From Ruminiclostridium sp. (GTDB lineage Bacteria; Bacillota; Clostridia; Oscillospirales; Ruminococcaceae), in NCBI GenBank assembly GCA_017942025.1, contig JAGAVH010000067.1:1-35774 (forward strand): a stretch of DNA of 35,774 nt, read 5' to 3'. Under the pieces are notes generated by a model. The model made no database searches, was not told where the DNA came from, and saw only the letters and a program-made list of their open reading frames with translations. Below are positions 15,481 through 21,344 of this stretch, one piece after another. The position numbers were made by a program, and so were the translations under genes. The stretch's first letter is position 1; every line of letters starts with the position of its first letter.

Positions 15481-15520
15481 AAAGCGGGTAGGTGTAAAAG
15501 CCTATCCGCTTTTTTTATTT
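15481..15520 (+). terminator. Terminator after the ToxN gene
   Basis: AAAGCGGGTAGG and CCTATCCGCTTT around TGTAAAAG, then a long T-rich tract. One base differs from the terminator at 14466, so the ToxIN unit is bracketed by near-identical terminator-palindrome-tail modules. Confidence 0.9.
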
Positions 15521-15523
15521 TGT

Positions 15524-15546
15524 GGGTGCGACATCGTGTCGCACCC
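15524..15546. repeat. Cargo palindrome copy 6
   Basis: GGGTGCGAC and GTCGCACCC arms around ATCGT. Followed by CATAAGCCAACAGAAAAGAA, identical to the sequence after copy 7 for about 30 bases. Confidence 0.85.
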
Positions 15547-15697
15547 ATAAGCCAACAGAAAAGAAAAAACAACATCGTAATATGCTTCAGGGCAGAGGTT
15601 GATTTTCTTGTAGGAAAATTTTTTTTCGGAGCAAAACTCTTTCATACTATGATAGACAAATAAAACTTGTCTAATTTAAGTTTGAAGGAGTACCTAC

Positions 15698-15955
15698 ATG
15701 AAAAAATTAAGAACAACCCTGGCTTATCTTACGATTATTTTTATCCTACTTACTGGCTTGCTTTGTGCATTACATACGGATATGTCAGATACTGCCGGAC
15801 AAGAACAGCTTACATCAATGATAATGGATCTTGCAAAAGCAATGGCTAAAGCATTAAGGGAAGAATATACATATACCTATACTTTTCCTGACGGAGTACA
15901 TCTATATATAGGCGAGAAAAAAGATGATGATGGGTGCGATAATCCGCACCCATAA
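15698..15955 (+). CDS. Small membrane or secreted peptide
   Basis: An 85-residue protein with a basic start and a hydrophobic helix (about residues 8-25, 'AYLTIIFILLTGLLCAL'), then a short soluble part. GAAGGAG lies 7 bases before the ATG. The last residues (GCDNPHP) and the stop codon are encoded by palindrome copy 7, so the array repeat has become part of the gene's end. No recognised family. It could be a signal peptide plus mature peptide, or a one-helix membrane protein of the type-I-toxin kind. The neighbouring toxin loci make the latter worth considering, but nothing confirms it. Confidence 0.55.
   Translation: MKKLRTTLAYLTIIFILLTGLLCALHTDMSDTAGQEQLTSMIMDLAKAMAKALREEYTYTYTFPDGVHLYIGEKKDDDGCDNPHP
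15931..15952. repeat. Cargo palindrome copy 7, shortened
   Basis: TGGGTGCG and CGCACCCA arms around ATAATC; it lacks the GACAC/GTGTC centre of other copies. Followed by the same ~30-base tail as copy 6. It overlaps the end of the 85-residue peptide gene. Confidence 0.75.
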
Positions 15956-15977
15956 GCCAACAGAAAAGAAAAAACAA

Positions 15978-15996
15978 CTGCGATACGGTGTCGTAG
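15978..15996. repeat. Cargo palindrome copy 8, rightmost
   Basis: CTGCGATACGGTGTCGTAG, with changes in both arms. It lies only 26 bases after copy 7, within the tail that follows it, and is the last copy seen. Confidence 0.65.
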
Positions 15997-16078
15997 ATGC
16001 TGTTATATTGCGTATAATTTTACCAATTAAAAGGGTGCAGATTTGTTAAAATTTTTGCATAAAGATTTGGCTTTTTTA

Positions 16079-16107
16079 TTGACAAGCATTACCTTTTGGT
16101 GTATAAT
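16079..16107 (+). promoter_or_regulatory. Consensus promoter with no gene downstream
   Basis: TTGACA (16079-16084), 17-bp spacer, TATAAT (16102-16107). Expected start near 16114. No plus-strand gene follows before the terminator at 16273. Confidence 0.85.
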
Positions 16108-16235
16108 AAATGTATAAATAAAAAAACACCTATCACTGAACAGCACCTATCTTGCCGGATTGATGCCGTTCAAGCCAAAAGATGTAACGAGCATCTCTTA
16201 ACTTTTGTGACTTAGTGTTGTTGTAGTCTGTGTAT

Positions 16236-16264
16236 ATTATAACACAGTTATAACCATTTTTCAA
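16236..16264 (-). promoter_or_regulatory. Minus-strand promoter facing the predicted RNA
   Basis: On the minus strand TTGAAA (16264-16259), 17-bp spacer, TATAAT (16241-16236), predicted start near 16229. Its transcript would run leftwards antisense to the predicted RNA for about 115 bases, towards a T run at about 16127-16121. Confidence 0.7.
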
Positions 16265-16272
16265 GAGTTTTT

Positions 16273-16322
16273 TGAGTTTTCAGCGGATTTTCATCTTTTT
16301 TGGCTGAAAGCTCTTTTTATTT
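16273..16322 (+). terminator. Terminator of the predicted RNA
   Basis: GAGTTTTCAGC and GCTGAAAGCTC form an 11-bp stem (one G-T pair) around an A/T-rich loop, followed by TTTTTATTT. On the minus strand it is followed by A's, so it works only for plus-strand transcripts. Confidence 0.75.
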
Positions 16323-16356
16323 GCTTATAAACATAAGCAACCGAAAGTGGAATAAT

Positions 16357-16743
16357 TTACGGACAAACCGTTTCATTTACAGAAGAGTTGTAATTATGAT
16401 TATCGCAAGTGTGTAGTTTTCGCTCAATACATTCTACAGGTGACAAGCTTTTTTCCTTTTCGATTCTAAGAACATCCTTTTCTGCCAGATGCTGATTTTC
16501 CAATCTATCAAGTTCGTTGAGATCCAGTGAGAAATATTCTGCTAAGATAGACAGTTTTGCACGTGTATCGTAACGTGTTCCGCTTACTTCACGTCTGCCG
16601 TTGAGAATAGAAGCACACATACCTGTGCTTACGCTCCATAATTTACTGAGTATTTCTTTTCTGCCCTGTTTGTCAAAACCTTTGGCGTCTAAAATGTTTT
16701 CAAGGTATGTACGATGATATGTTACAACAGTTTTTCTCGGCAT
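16357..16743 (-). CDS. Helix-turn-helix-like regulator
   Basis: A 128-residue basic-to-neutral protein. The central 'KEILSKLWSVSTGMCASILNGRREVSG' plus 'RAKLSILAEYFSLDLNELDRLE' resembles an Xre-type helix-turn-helix followed by a second helical layer, although the match is loose. It is the only gene between the cargo array and the tRNA, in opposite orientation, consistent with an element regulator. The start at 16743 (MPRKTV) has GGAG 9 bases upstream; a start at 16752 would leave only 2 bases, and the frame reading far upstream to 16992 has no support. Confidence 0.5.
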   Translation of the reverse strand: MPRKTVVTYHRTYLENILDAKGFDKQGRKEILSKLWSVSTGMCASILNGRREVSGTRYDTRAKLSILAEYFSLDLNELDRLENQHLAEKDVLRIEKEKSLSPVECIERKLHTCDNHNYNSSVNETVCP

Positions 16744-17030
16744 ATTACCCATCTCCACTGTAAATATGATACATAAGGCGTAAATCCGCATTGTGTGTCT
16801 CATTCCTGCCGTTTCCGGCAGTACAAATTGAATATGTAACATTATATTGATAACAAGACTTTGCGATGACAGTCGTTCTATGAACGATATGGGGAAACTG
16901 ATGTGTTGACTTGTCCACATCGAGCGAAGAAGGGTGTCACCATTAACGCCAGCAGTATTGCAGTAAGTCGTTGTGCGATGGCTCAAAGTCAAAAGTCAGG
17001 GTAAGTTAGTTACATTCAAAATGTATTTTC

Positions 17031-17065
17031 CACAGCGTGACAGACCGCAACTCTGTTGCGCTGTG
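17031..17065. other. Compound hairpin near the element end
   Basis: Outer stem CACAGCG/CGCTGTG and inner stem GCAAC/GTTGC with loop TCT. No T run follows, so it is not an ordinary terminator. Confidence 0.5.
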
Positions 17066-17073
17066 TGATATAT

Positions 17074-17127
17074 ATTTACTTATAGCTTTAAGGACACCGT
17101 TAGGTATCCTTAAAAATGTAAGTAAAT
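17074..17127. other. Nested inverted repeat abutting the tRNA 3' end
   Basis: Outer arms ATTTACTTA (17074-17082) and TAAGTAAAT (17119-17127); inner stem AAGGACACC/GGTATCCTT around GTTA. The right arm ends immediately before the tRNA CCA complement, so this may be a 3' trailer structure of the tRNA or part of an attachment site. Confidence 0.5.
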
Positions 17128-17204
17128 TGGTCTGAGTGACAGGATTTGAACCTGCGACCTCTACCACCCCAAGGTAGCGCGCTACCAATCTGCGCCACAC
17201 CCAG
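17128..17204 (-). tRNA. tRNA-Pro (GGG)
   Basis: 77 nt with encoded CCA. The acceptor stem CTGGGTG pairs with CACTCAG (one G-T). Anticodon arm CTACC-TTGGGGT-GGTAG gives anticodon GGG, decoding CCC. The T arm has GGTTCAAATCC. Its 3' end points to the mobile-element side, the usual geometry for tRNA-targeted integration. Confidence 0.95.
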
Positions 17205-17216
17205 ATAACAGATAAT

Positions 17217-17245
17217 ATTATACATCTAAAAAGGTGATTTGTCAA
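17217..17245 (-). promoter_or_regulatory. Promoter of tRNA-Pro
   Basis: Minus strand TTGACA (17245-17240), 17-bp spacer, TATAAT (17222-17217), 12 bases before the mature tRNA. Confidence 0.85.
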
Positions 17246-17335
17246 TACCTTTTTAGAAATTTCTTTAAAAATTTTTTTATTTGTAATTTTGTGCGGTTTT
17301 TTCCGTAAAAAACGGAGATAACATCCTACAAGGAT

Positions 17336-17368
17336 AAAAAAGTCTGAACGGATTTTCATTGTTCAGAC
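17336..17368 (-). terminator. Terminator of the SDR gene
   Basis: Minus strand GTCTGAAC and GTTCAGAC form a perfect 8-bp stem around 11 bases, followed by TTTTTT. It lies about 150 bases after the SDR stop and before the tRNA promoter. Confidence 0.8.
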
Positions 17369-17429
17369 ACAACAAAATATAAATACAATTACATGCAAGC
17401 CAATATGCGACAGACTGCACAAAATTTTT

Positions 17430-17456
17430 CCGGAGAGTCAGAACTCTCCGGATTTT
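17430..17456 (+). terminator. GC-rich hairpin with plus-strand T run
   Basis: CCGGAGAG and CTCTCCGG around TCAGAA, followed by ATTTTT on the plus strand and AAAAATTTT on the minus. It may block transcription approaching the SDR gene from the left. Confidence 0.65.
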
Positions 17457-17516
17457 TCTGTTTATCGATGGACAGAGAACAGATATTTCTCGTCCGATAA
17501 CGGATATTTTTCCGTT

Positions 17517-18260
17517 TTAATTTATCGTCGCCCCGTCTACATTAAGCACAGCACCTGAAACGTAGCTTGCCATATCGCTGGCGAGGAATAAGAAGCAGTT
17601 TGCAACCTCAGAAGGCTCACCGACTCTGCCCATAGGAATGTTAGCTGCAACACGGGCAACCATCTCCTCGGGGAGTGCCGCTACCATATCGGTTCTTGTT
17701 ACGCCGGGAGCTACCGCATTGACACGGATATTGTACTTGCCAAGCTCTCTTGAAAGGCTGATTGTAAGCCCGTTTACCGCAAACTTTGACGCAGGATAAC
17801 CAACGCCGCTTACCTGGCCTTCCTTTGCTACCATAGAGCTTGTGTTTATGATACAGCCACCGCCGTTTTCCTTCATAAAGGGAACTACAGCCTTACAGCC
17901 GTTGAATACCGCTGTAACGTTTAAATCCATTATATTCTTGAAGGCGTCAGGGTCATAAGCCTCAATAGGCTCTCTTGCGCTGATGCCTGCGTTGTTTACG
18001 AGAATATCTATCTTGCCGAACTTTTCCTTAACATCCTTTGCCATCTCTTCAACAGCGCTGTACTCGGTAAGATCGGGATAATAGCCTGCAATATTTTCTG
18101 CTCCGAACTTTTCTGAAAGGCTTGCTACCGCCTTATCTACAGTTTCTGCTCTTGAGCCTAAAACTGCCACCTTTGCCCCGTTTTTGAGGAAAAGCTCTGC
18201 AACGGCATAGCCGATACCTCTTGTGCCGCCTGTGATTATTGCCACCTTATTTTTAAGCAT
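17517..18260 (-). CDS. SDR-family oxidoreductase (FabG-like)
   Basis: A 247-residue classical short-chain dehydrogenase/reductase. The cofactor loop is TGGTRGIG at residues 10-17, NNAG at 89-92, catalytic Ser at 141-142 and YxxxK at Y155/K159, with 'PGVTRTDM' afterwards. The length and the C-terminal 'SDMASYVSGAVLNVDGA' are typical of FabG-like 3-oxoacyl-ACP reductases, but SDRs of this type also reduce other substrates and it stands alone, away from fatty-acid genes. An Arg in 'GSRAET' after strand 2 favours NADP(H). GGAGG precedes the ATG. It is the first gene on the chromosomal side of the tRNA. Confidence 0.85.
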   Translation of the reverse strand: MLKNKVAIITGGTRGIGYAVAELFLKNGAKVAVLGSRAETVDKAVASLSEKFGAENIAGYYPDLTEYSAVEEMAKDVKEKFGKIDILVNNAGISAREPIEAYDPDAFKNIMDLNVTAVFNGCKAVVPFMKENGGGCIINTSSMVAKEGQVSGVGYPASKFAVNGLTISLSRELGKYNIRVNAVAPGVTRTDMVAALPEEMVARVAANIPMGRVGEPSEVANCFLFLASDMASYVSGAVLNVDGATIN

Positions 18261-18292
18261 TTTATTGCCTCCCTGATTTTTCTGTTACTAAT

Positions 18293-18321
18293 ATTATGTC
18301 ATATTTTCTGCTTTCTGTCAA
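18293..18321 (-). promoter_or_regulatory. Promoter of the SDR gene
   Basis: Minus strand TTGACA (18321-18316), 17-bp spacer, CATAAT (18298-18293), about 30 bases before the ATG. Confidence 0.75.
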
Positions 18322-18337
18322 GAAATTTGCGGAAATC

Positions 18338-18366
18338 TTGAAAAACCGCACGATATATGATAAACT
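18338..18366 (+). promoter_or_regulatory. Probable promoter of the SplB-like radical SAM gene
   Basis: TTGAAA (18338-18343), 17-bp spacer, TAAACT (18361-18366); divergent from the SDR promoter. Confidence 0.5.
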
Positions 18367-18388
18367 TTAAATAAAGAGGGGTGATGCT

Positions 18389-19252
18389 ATGCACTTTGTA
18401 AACGCCAGAGGAATATTATCGGCACACAACGGAATGAATATTTACCGTGGCTGTACACACGGGTGTATCTATTGCGACAGTCGTAGCGTATGCTATGGCT
18501 TTACTCACGATTTTGAGGATATTGAGGTAAAGCAGAACGCCCCCCAGCTTCTCGAAAAGGCGCTGAAAAGCAAAAGAAAATGCTGTATGATAGGCACGGG
18601 AGCTATGTGCGATCCCTATATGCATTGCGAAGAGAAATTACAGCTTACAAGAAAATGCATAGAGCTTATCGATAAATACGGCTTCGGGCTTGCCATTCAG
18701 ACAAAATCCACAAGGGTGCTTCGTGACCTGGAGCTTTTAAAAAGCATAAATGAAAAATCAAAGTGTGTTGTGCAGATGACTCTCACCACCTATGACGAGG
18801 ACTTATGCCACATTTTAGAGCCTGCCGTCAGCACCACAAGAGAACGCTTTGAGGCGCTCATGACTTTAAAGGAACACCGCATTCCCACCGTAGTGTGGCT
18901 TTCCCCCATACTCCCCTTTATAAATGACACCGAAGAAAATATCCGTGGCATTCTTGATTACTGTATCAAAGCAGAGGTTAAAGGAATCATCTGCTTTAAT
19001 ATGGGAGTAACGCTTCGTGAGGGGGACAGGGAATACTTTTATGCCGCTCTTGATAAGCATTTCCCCGGTTTAAAGGAAAGGTATATCAGAAAATACGGCA
19101 ACGCCTATGAGCTTTTAAGCGACAATAATAAAAAGCTGATGGAGATATTTTATGGCGAATGTAAAAAGCACGGCATTATGAGTGATGTAAATGAGTGCTT
19201 TTCCTATCTTAACGAATTTCCCGAAAAATATGAGCAGACGGGATTTTTCTGA
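18389..19252 (+). CDS. Radical SAM protein, SplB/Rv2578c-like
   Basis: A 287-residue iron-sulfur enzyme. The cluster motif CTHGCIYC (CxxxCxxC) is in 'YRGCTHGCIYCDSRS', followed by 'GTGAMCDPYMHCEEKLQLTRKCIEL' and 'LAIQTKSTRVLRDLELL', characteristic of the SplB-related radical SAM group that includes Rv2578c-type proteins. The substrate is unknown; true spore photoproduct lyases differ in length and C-terminal cysteine. The gene is isolated, with its own promoter and a shared terminator with the convergent ABC operon. Confidence 0.82.
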   Translation: MHFVNARGILSAHNGMNIYRGCTHGCIYCDSRSVCYGFTHDFEDIEVKQNAPQLLEKALKSKRKCCMIGTGAMCDPYMHCEEKLQLTRKCIELIDKYGFGLAIQTKSTRVLRDLELLKSINEKSKCVVQMTLTTYDEDLCHILEPAVSTTRERFEALMTLKEHRIPTVVWLSPILPFINDTEENIRGILDYCIKAEVKGIICFNMGVTLREGDREYFYAALDKHFPGLKERYIRKYGNAYELLSDNNKKLMEIFYGECKKHGIMSDVNECFSYLNEFPEKYEQTGFF

Positions 19253-19256
19253 ATAT

Positions 19257-19291
19257 AAAAAGAACGCAATCGTAAGACTGCGTTCTTTTTA
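19257..19291. terminator. Bidirectional terminator
   Basis: AAAAAGAACGCA and TGCGTTCTTTTT form a 12-bp stem around 10 bases, with A's and T's on the two sides so that it serves both the radical SAM gene (plus) and the sugar ABC operon (minus). Confidence 0.9.
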
Positions 19292-19322
19292 TATATGGAG
19301 ATGTTTAGAGGGGATGTCTTTA

Positions 19323-20201
19323 TTATTCCTTTACTGCGCCTGAAACCAGATTTGAATAAATGGATTTCTGCATTGAAAGGAAGATTATAAGCGTGGGGAT
19401 TATACAGATGATGATACCTGCAAAGATTATTTCCCACTTGGAGCCGAGAGGTCCTATAAAGCGATAAAGCGCTGTTGATACTACCTCAAGTCCGTCGCTG
19501 GGCATATACAGCTTTGCTGTATAGAAGTCGTTATAGATGCTTACAAGCTTTATAACAAGCACAGTAGCTATAGCGGGGCGGAGCATAGGGAGTATTATGC
19601 TGAAATATACTCTCGGATAGGAACAGCCGTCAAGAATCGCACTCTCGTCAAGGGATACCGATATGTTGTTTAAGAACTGTATGAATATGTAGATTGAAAT
19701 GATATCAGTACCTATATAGAGGATTATCGGTGCGGCAAGAGTATCGTATATACCAAGCATATGAACTATCTGGAATACTGTTACCTGCATTGAAATGCTC
19801 GGTAAAAGAGCAACGCCTAAAAATACCGTCTTTATAAATCTGGTGAAAAGCATATTGAAGCGCTGTACTACAAAGGCGGTCATAGTACCTGTTATGATAG
19901 TACCTGCACAGGACACCACAAGGATTATTGCGGTGTTTATAAGTCCCTGCATTACCTTACCGTCCTCAAAGGCTATTCTGAAATTCTCAAAATGCAGAGT
20001 TTTGGGCAGGTCAAAAGCTCCTGATTCGAGAAAATCAGCGTGAGTTTTGAGCGAGCCTAATATTACCACCACCAGCGGAATGACTACAACAAGACAGGCA
20101 GATATCAGTATAAGATACTTCATAACGGTAAAGAATACCCTTACAAACTTAGGTGTTTCTCTGAAAGAGTATTTACTAAGGTCAGTCTTTTTTTCTTCCA
20201 T
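19323..20201 (-). CDS. Carbohydrate ABC transporter permease, MalG type
   Basis: A 292-residue inner-membrane permease with six predicted transmembrane helices; the first is around residues 28-50. The EAA loop that docks the ATPase is 'LDESAILDGCSYPRVYFSIILPMLRP' near residue 200. The short N-terminal extension and the helix pattern fit the MalG/MsmG/AraQ type. It is the last gene of the minus-strand operon, 7 bases after the MalF-type permease, with GAAAGGTAGG before its ATG. No ATPase is in the operon; the UgpC/MsmX-type subunit at 26121 probably serves it. Confidence 0.9.
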   Translation of the reverse strand: MEEKKTDLSKYSFRETPKFVRVFFTVMKYLILISACLVVVIPLVVVILGSLKTHADFLESGAFDLPKTLHFENFRIAFEDGKVMQGLINTAIILVVSCAGTIITGTMTAFVVQRFNMLFTRFIKTVFLGVALLPSISMQVTVFQIVHMLGIYDTLAAPIILYIGTDIISIYIFIQFLNNISVSLDESAILDGCSYPRVYFSIILPMLRPAIATVLVIKLVSIYNDFYTAKLYMPSDGLEVVSTALYRFIGPLGSKWEIIFAGIIICIIPTLIIFLSMQKSIYSNLVSGAVKE

Positions 20202-20208
20202 ACCGCAC

Positions 20209-21114
20209 CTACCTTTCTTCCTTGAAGAATATCTTCTGGATAATGGTTATTACTATAATTATCAGTAGCAGAACCACCGCCATCGCTGAAGCAAGTCCCA
20301 CCTTGTGGAAGGTGAAGCCTACCTCCTGGGTTTTTATAACGAAGGTGCTGGTATCGAATTTGCCTCCTGTTATAACGTAGGGGATTTCGAATACCGAGGT
20401 TGCTCCCTTGATGGAAAGGATAAGCTGTAATGCTACTATAGGTCTTATGCTCGGGAAAACGATACGCCAGAAGCGTTGCCATGCATTGGCACCGTCAATT
20501 TCCGCCGCCTCGTAAATATCGGGAGAAATAGACTGTATAGCACCGATGAACATAAGTATATCAAAGCCTATATAACGCCATATTGACGAGAATACAAGGC
20601 ACCAGTTGTTGAGACTTTTGTTTGTAAGCCAGTTTATCGGATCAGAGCCGAAAAGGGCTAAAATAGAGTTCAGAGTACCGCCGTCATCCACCTTGAAGAA
20701 TCTCTGGAAGATTAGCGCCACCGCTACACCGTTCATAAGATAAGGGAAGAATATAAAGCCCTTGAATACGCCTGCAAACTTTATTTTTGAGCAGAGAAGC
20801 GTAGCTATAAAAAGCGCAAGAGCAAGCTGTACGAAAGAACCTACAAAATAGTAGATACTATTTATAAAGGTTTTGAGATAGGTCATATCGGTGAATAAGG
20901 TCTTGTAGTTGTCAAGCCCTATCCACTTTGCGCTCAGTCCCAGCTCATCTCGCTCCTGAAAGCTGAACAGCACCATATTGAATGCCGGAATTACTGTAAA
21001 TAGAATAAGCAGAACCACGGGAACAAGCAAGAACAAAAACGTCGTCAGATATTTCTGTCCCGTGTAGCTTTTAACCCACTCTAAAAGAGTACGTTTTGTT
21101 TTAGTCTTGTTCAT
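20209..21114 (-). CDS. Carbohydrate ABC transporter permease, MalF/UgpA type
   Basis: A 301-residue permease with a first transmembrane helix at residues ~20-45 and the EAA loop 'IYEAAEIDGANAWQRFWRIVFPSIRP' near residue 215. It belongs to the CUT1 family for oligosaccharide import. Its partner permease follows 7 bases downstream. A hairpin in the gap to the preceding binding-protein gene may lower permease expression relative to the binding protein. Confidence 0.9.
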   Translation of the reverse strand: MNKTKTKRTLLEWVKSYTGQKYLTTFLFLLVPVVLLILFTVIPAFNMVLFSFQERDELGLSAKWIGLDNYKTLFTDMTYLKTFINSIYYFVGSFVQLALALFIATLLCSKIKFAGVFKGFIFFPYLMNGVAVALIFQRFFKVDDGGTLNSILALFGSDPINWLTNKSLNNWCLVFSSIWRYIGFDILMFIGAIQSISPDIYEAAEIDGANAWQRFWRIVFPSIRPIVALQLILSIKGATSVFEIPYVITGGKFDTSTFVIKTQEVGFTFHKVGLASAMAVVLLLIIIVITIIQKIFFKEER

Positions 21115-21138
21115 AATAACATTTCCTTTTATAAAGCT

Positions 21139-21166
21139 AATTCGGAAAGGTTACCCTCTCCGAATT
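21139..21166 (-). terminator. Hairpin between binding-protein and permease genes
   Basis: AATTCGGA and TCCGAATT form an 8-bp stem around 12 bases, with only a weak T tract after it on the minus strand. It suits partial termination or mRNA processing, which commonly keeps binding-protein levels above permease levels. Confidence 0.55.
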
Positions 21167-21344
21167 GGCTTTTGTGATTGGAGTATCTATGAAGAAAATA
21201 CGTTAGCAAATATTATATGTCATAACCGGCAAAGAATAAGAGAATATAACGAAGAGATGATCTGCCTTTGGATATATGAATGAATGATTGATTGGGGAAA
21301 AGGTATTCGGTTATCCTTTGCATCGGTTATATCATATCGGATTA

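Larger units (their letters stand above)
16114..16322 (+). ncRNA. Predicted small non-coding RNA, about 205 nt
   Basis: Bounded by the consensus promoter at 16079-16107 and an intrinsic terminator ending near 16322. Contains a direct repeat (GCACCTATC and ACACCTATC about 17 bases apart), a hairpin AGATG/CATCT at about 16178-16195 and a CTGTGT/ACACAG hairpin near 16228-16247. There is no open frame of useful length. A minus-strand promoter lies inside it, giving a possible antisense partner. Function unknown; an antisense-regulated or toxin-antitoxin RNA is one possibility. Confidence 0.55.
15997..16356. other. Gene-free gap with two facing promoters and a predicted RNA
   Basis: No credible protein-coding frame on either strand. 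It holds a perfect plus-strand promoter, a perfectly spaced minus-strand promoter facing it, and a plus-strand terminator; see the separate entries. Confidence 0.7.
16744..17127. other. Gene-free junction between element and tRNA
   Basis: No credible gene. Contains a CCGGAAACGGCAGG-type small dyad near 16810, a compound hairpin at 17031-17065 and a nested inverted repeat at 17074-17127 that ends exactly at the tRNA CCA. It is the likely region of the element's end, but a second copy of the tRNA 3' end is not in the window. Confidence 0.55.

Noticed and set aside
11677-15996. Classical integron cassette array with attC sites
   Set aside because: No integron integrase in the window, and the palindromes and tail motif do not contain the RYYYAAC/GTTRRRY core sites arranged as in attC. 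A cassette-like behaviour remains possible by another mechanism.
17128-17204. Second copy of the tRNA 3' end as proof of the integration site
   Set aside because: I looked for another GGTTCAAATCC or its complement in the window and saw only the tRNA itself; the other element end must lie outside the window if it exists.
17006-17359. 117-residue minus-strand open frame
   Set aside because: It runs across the tRNA-Pro gene, its promoter and a terminator, with no ribosome site; chance frame.
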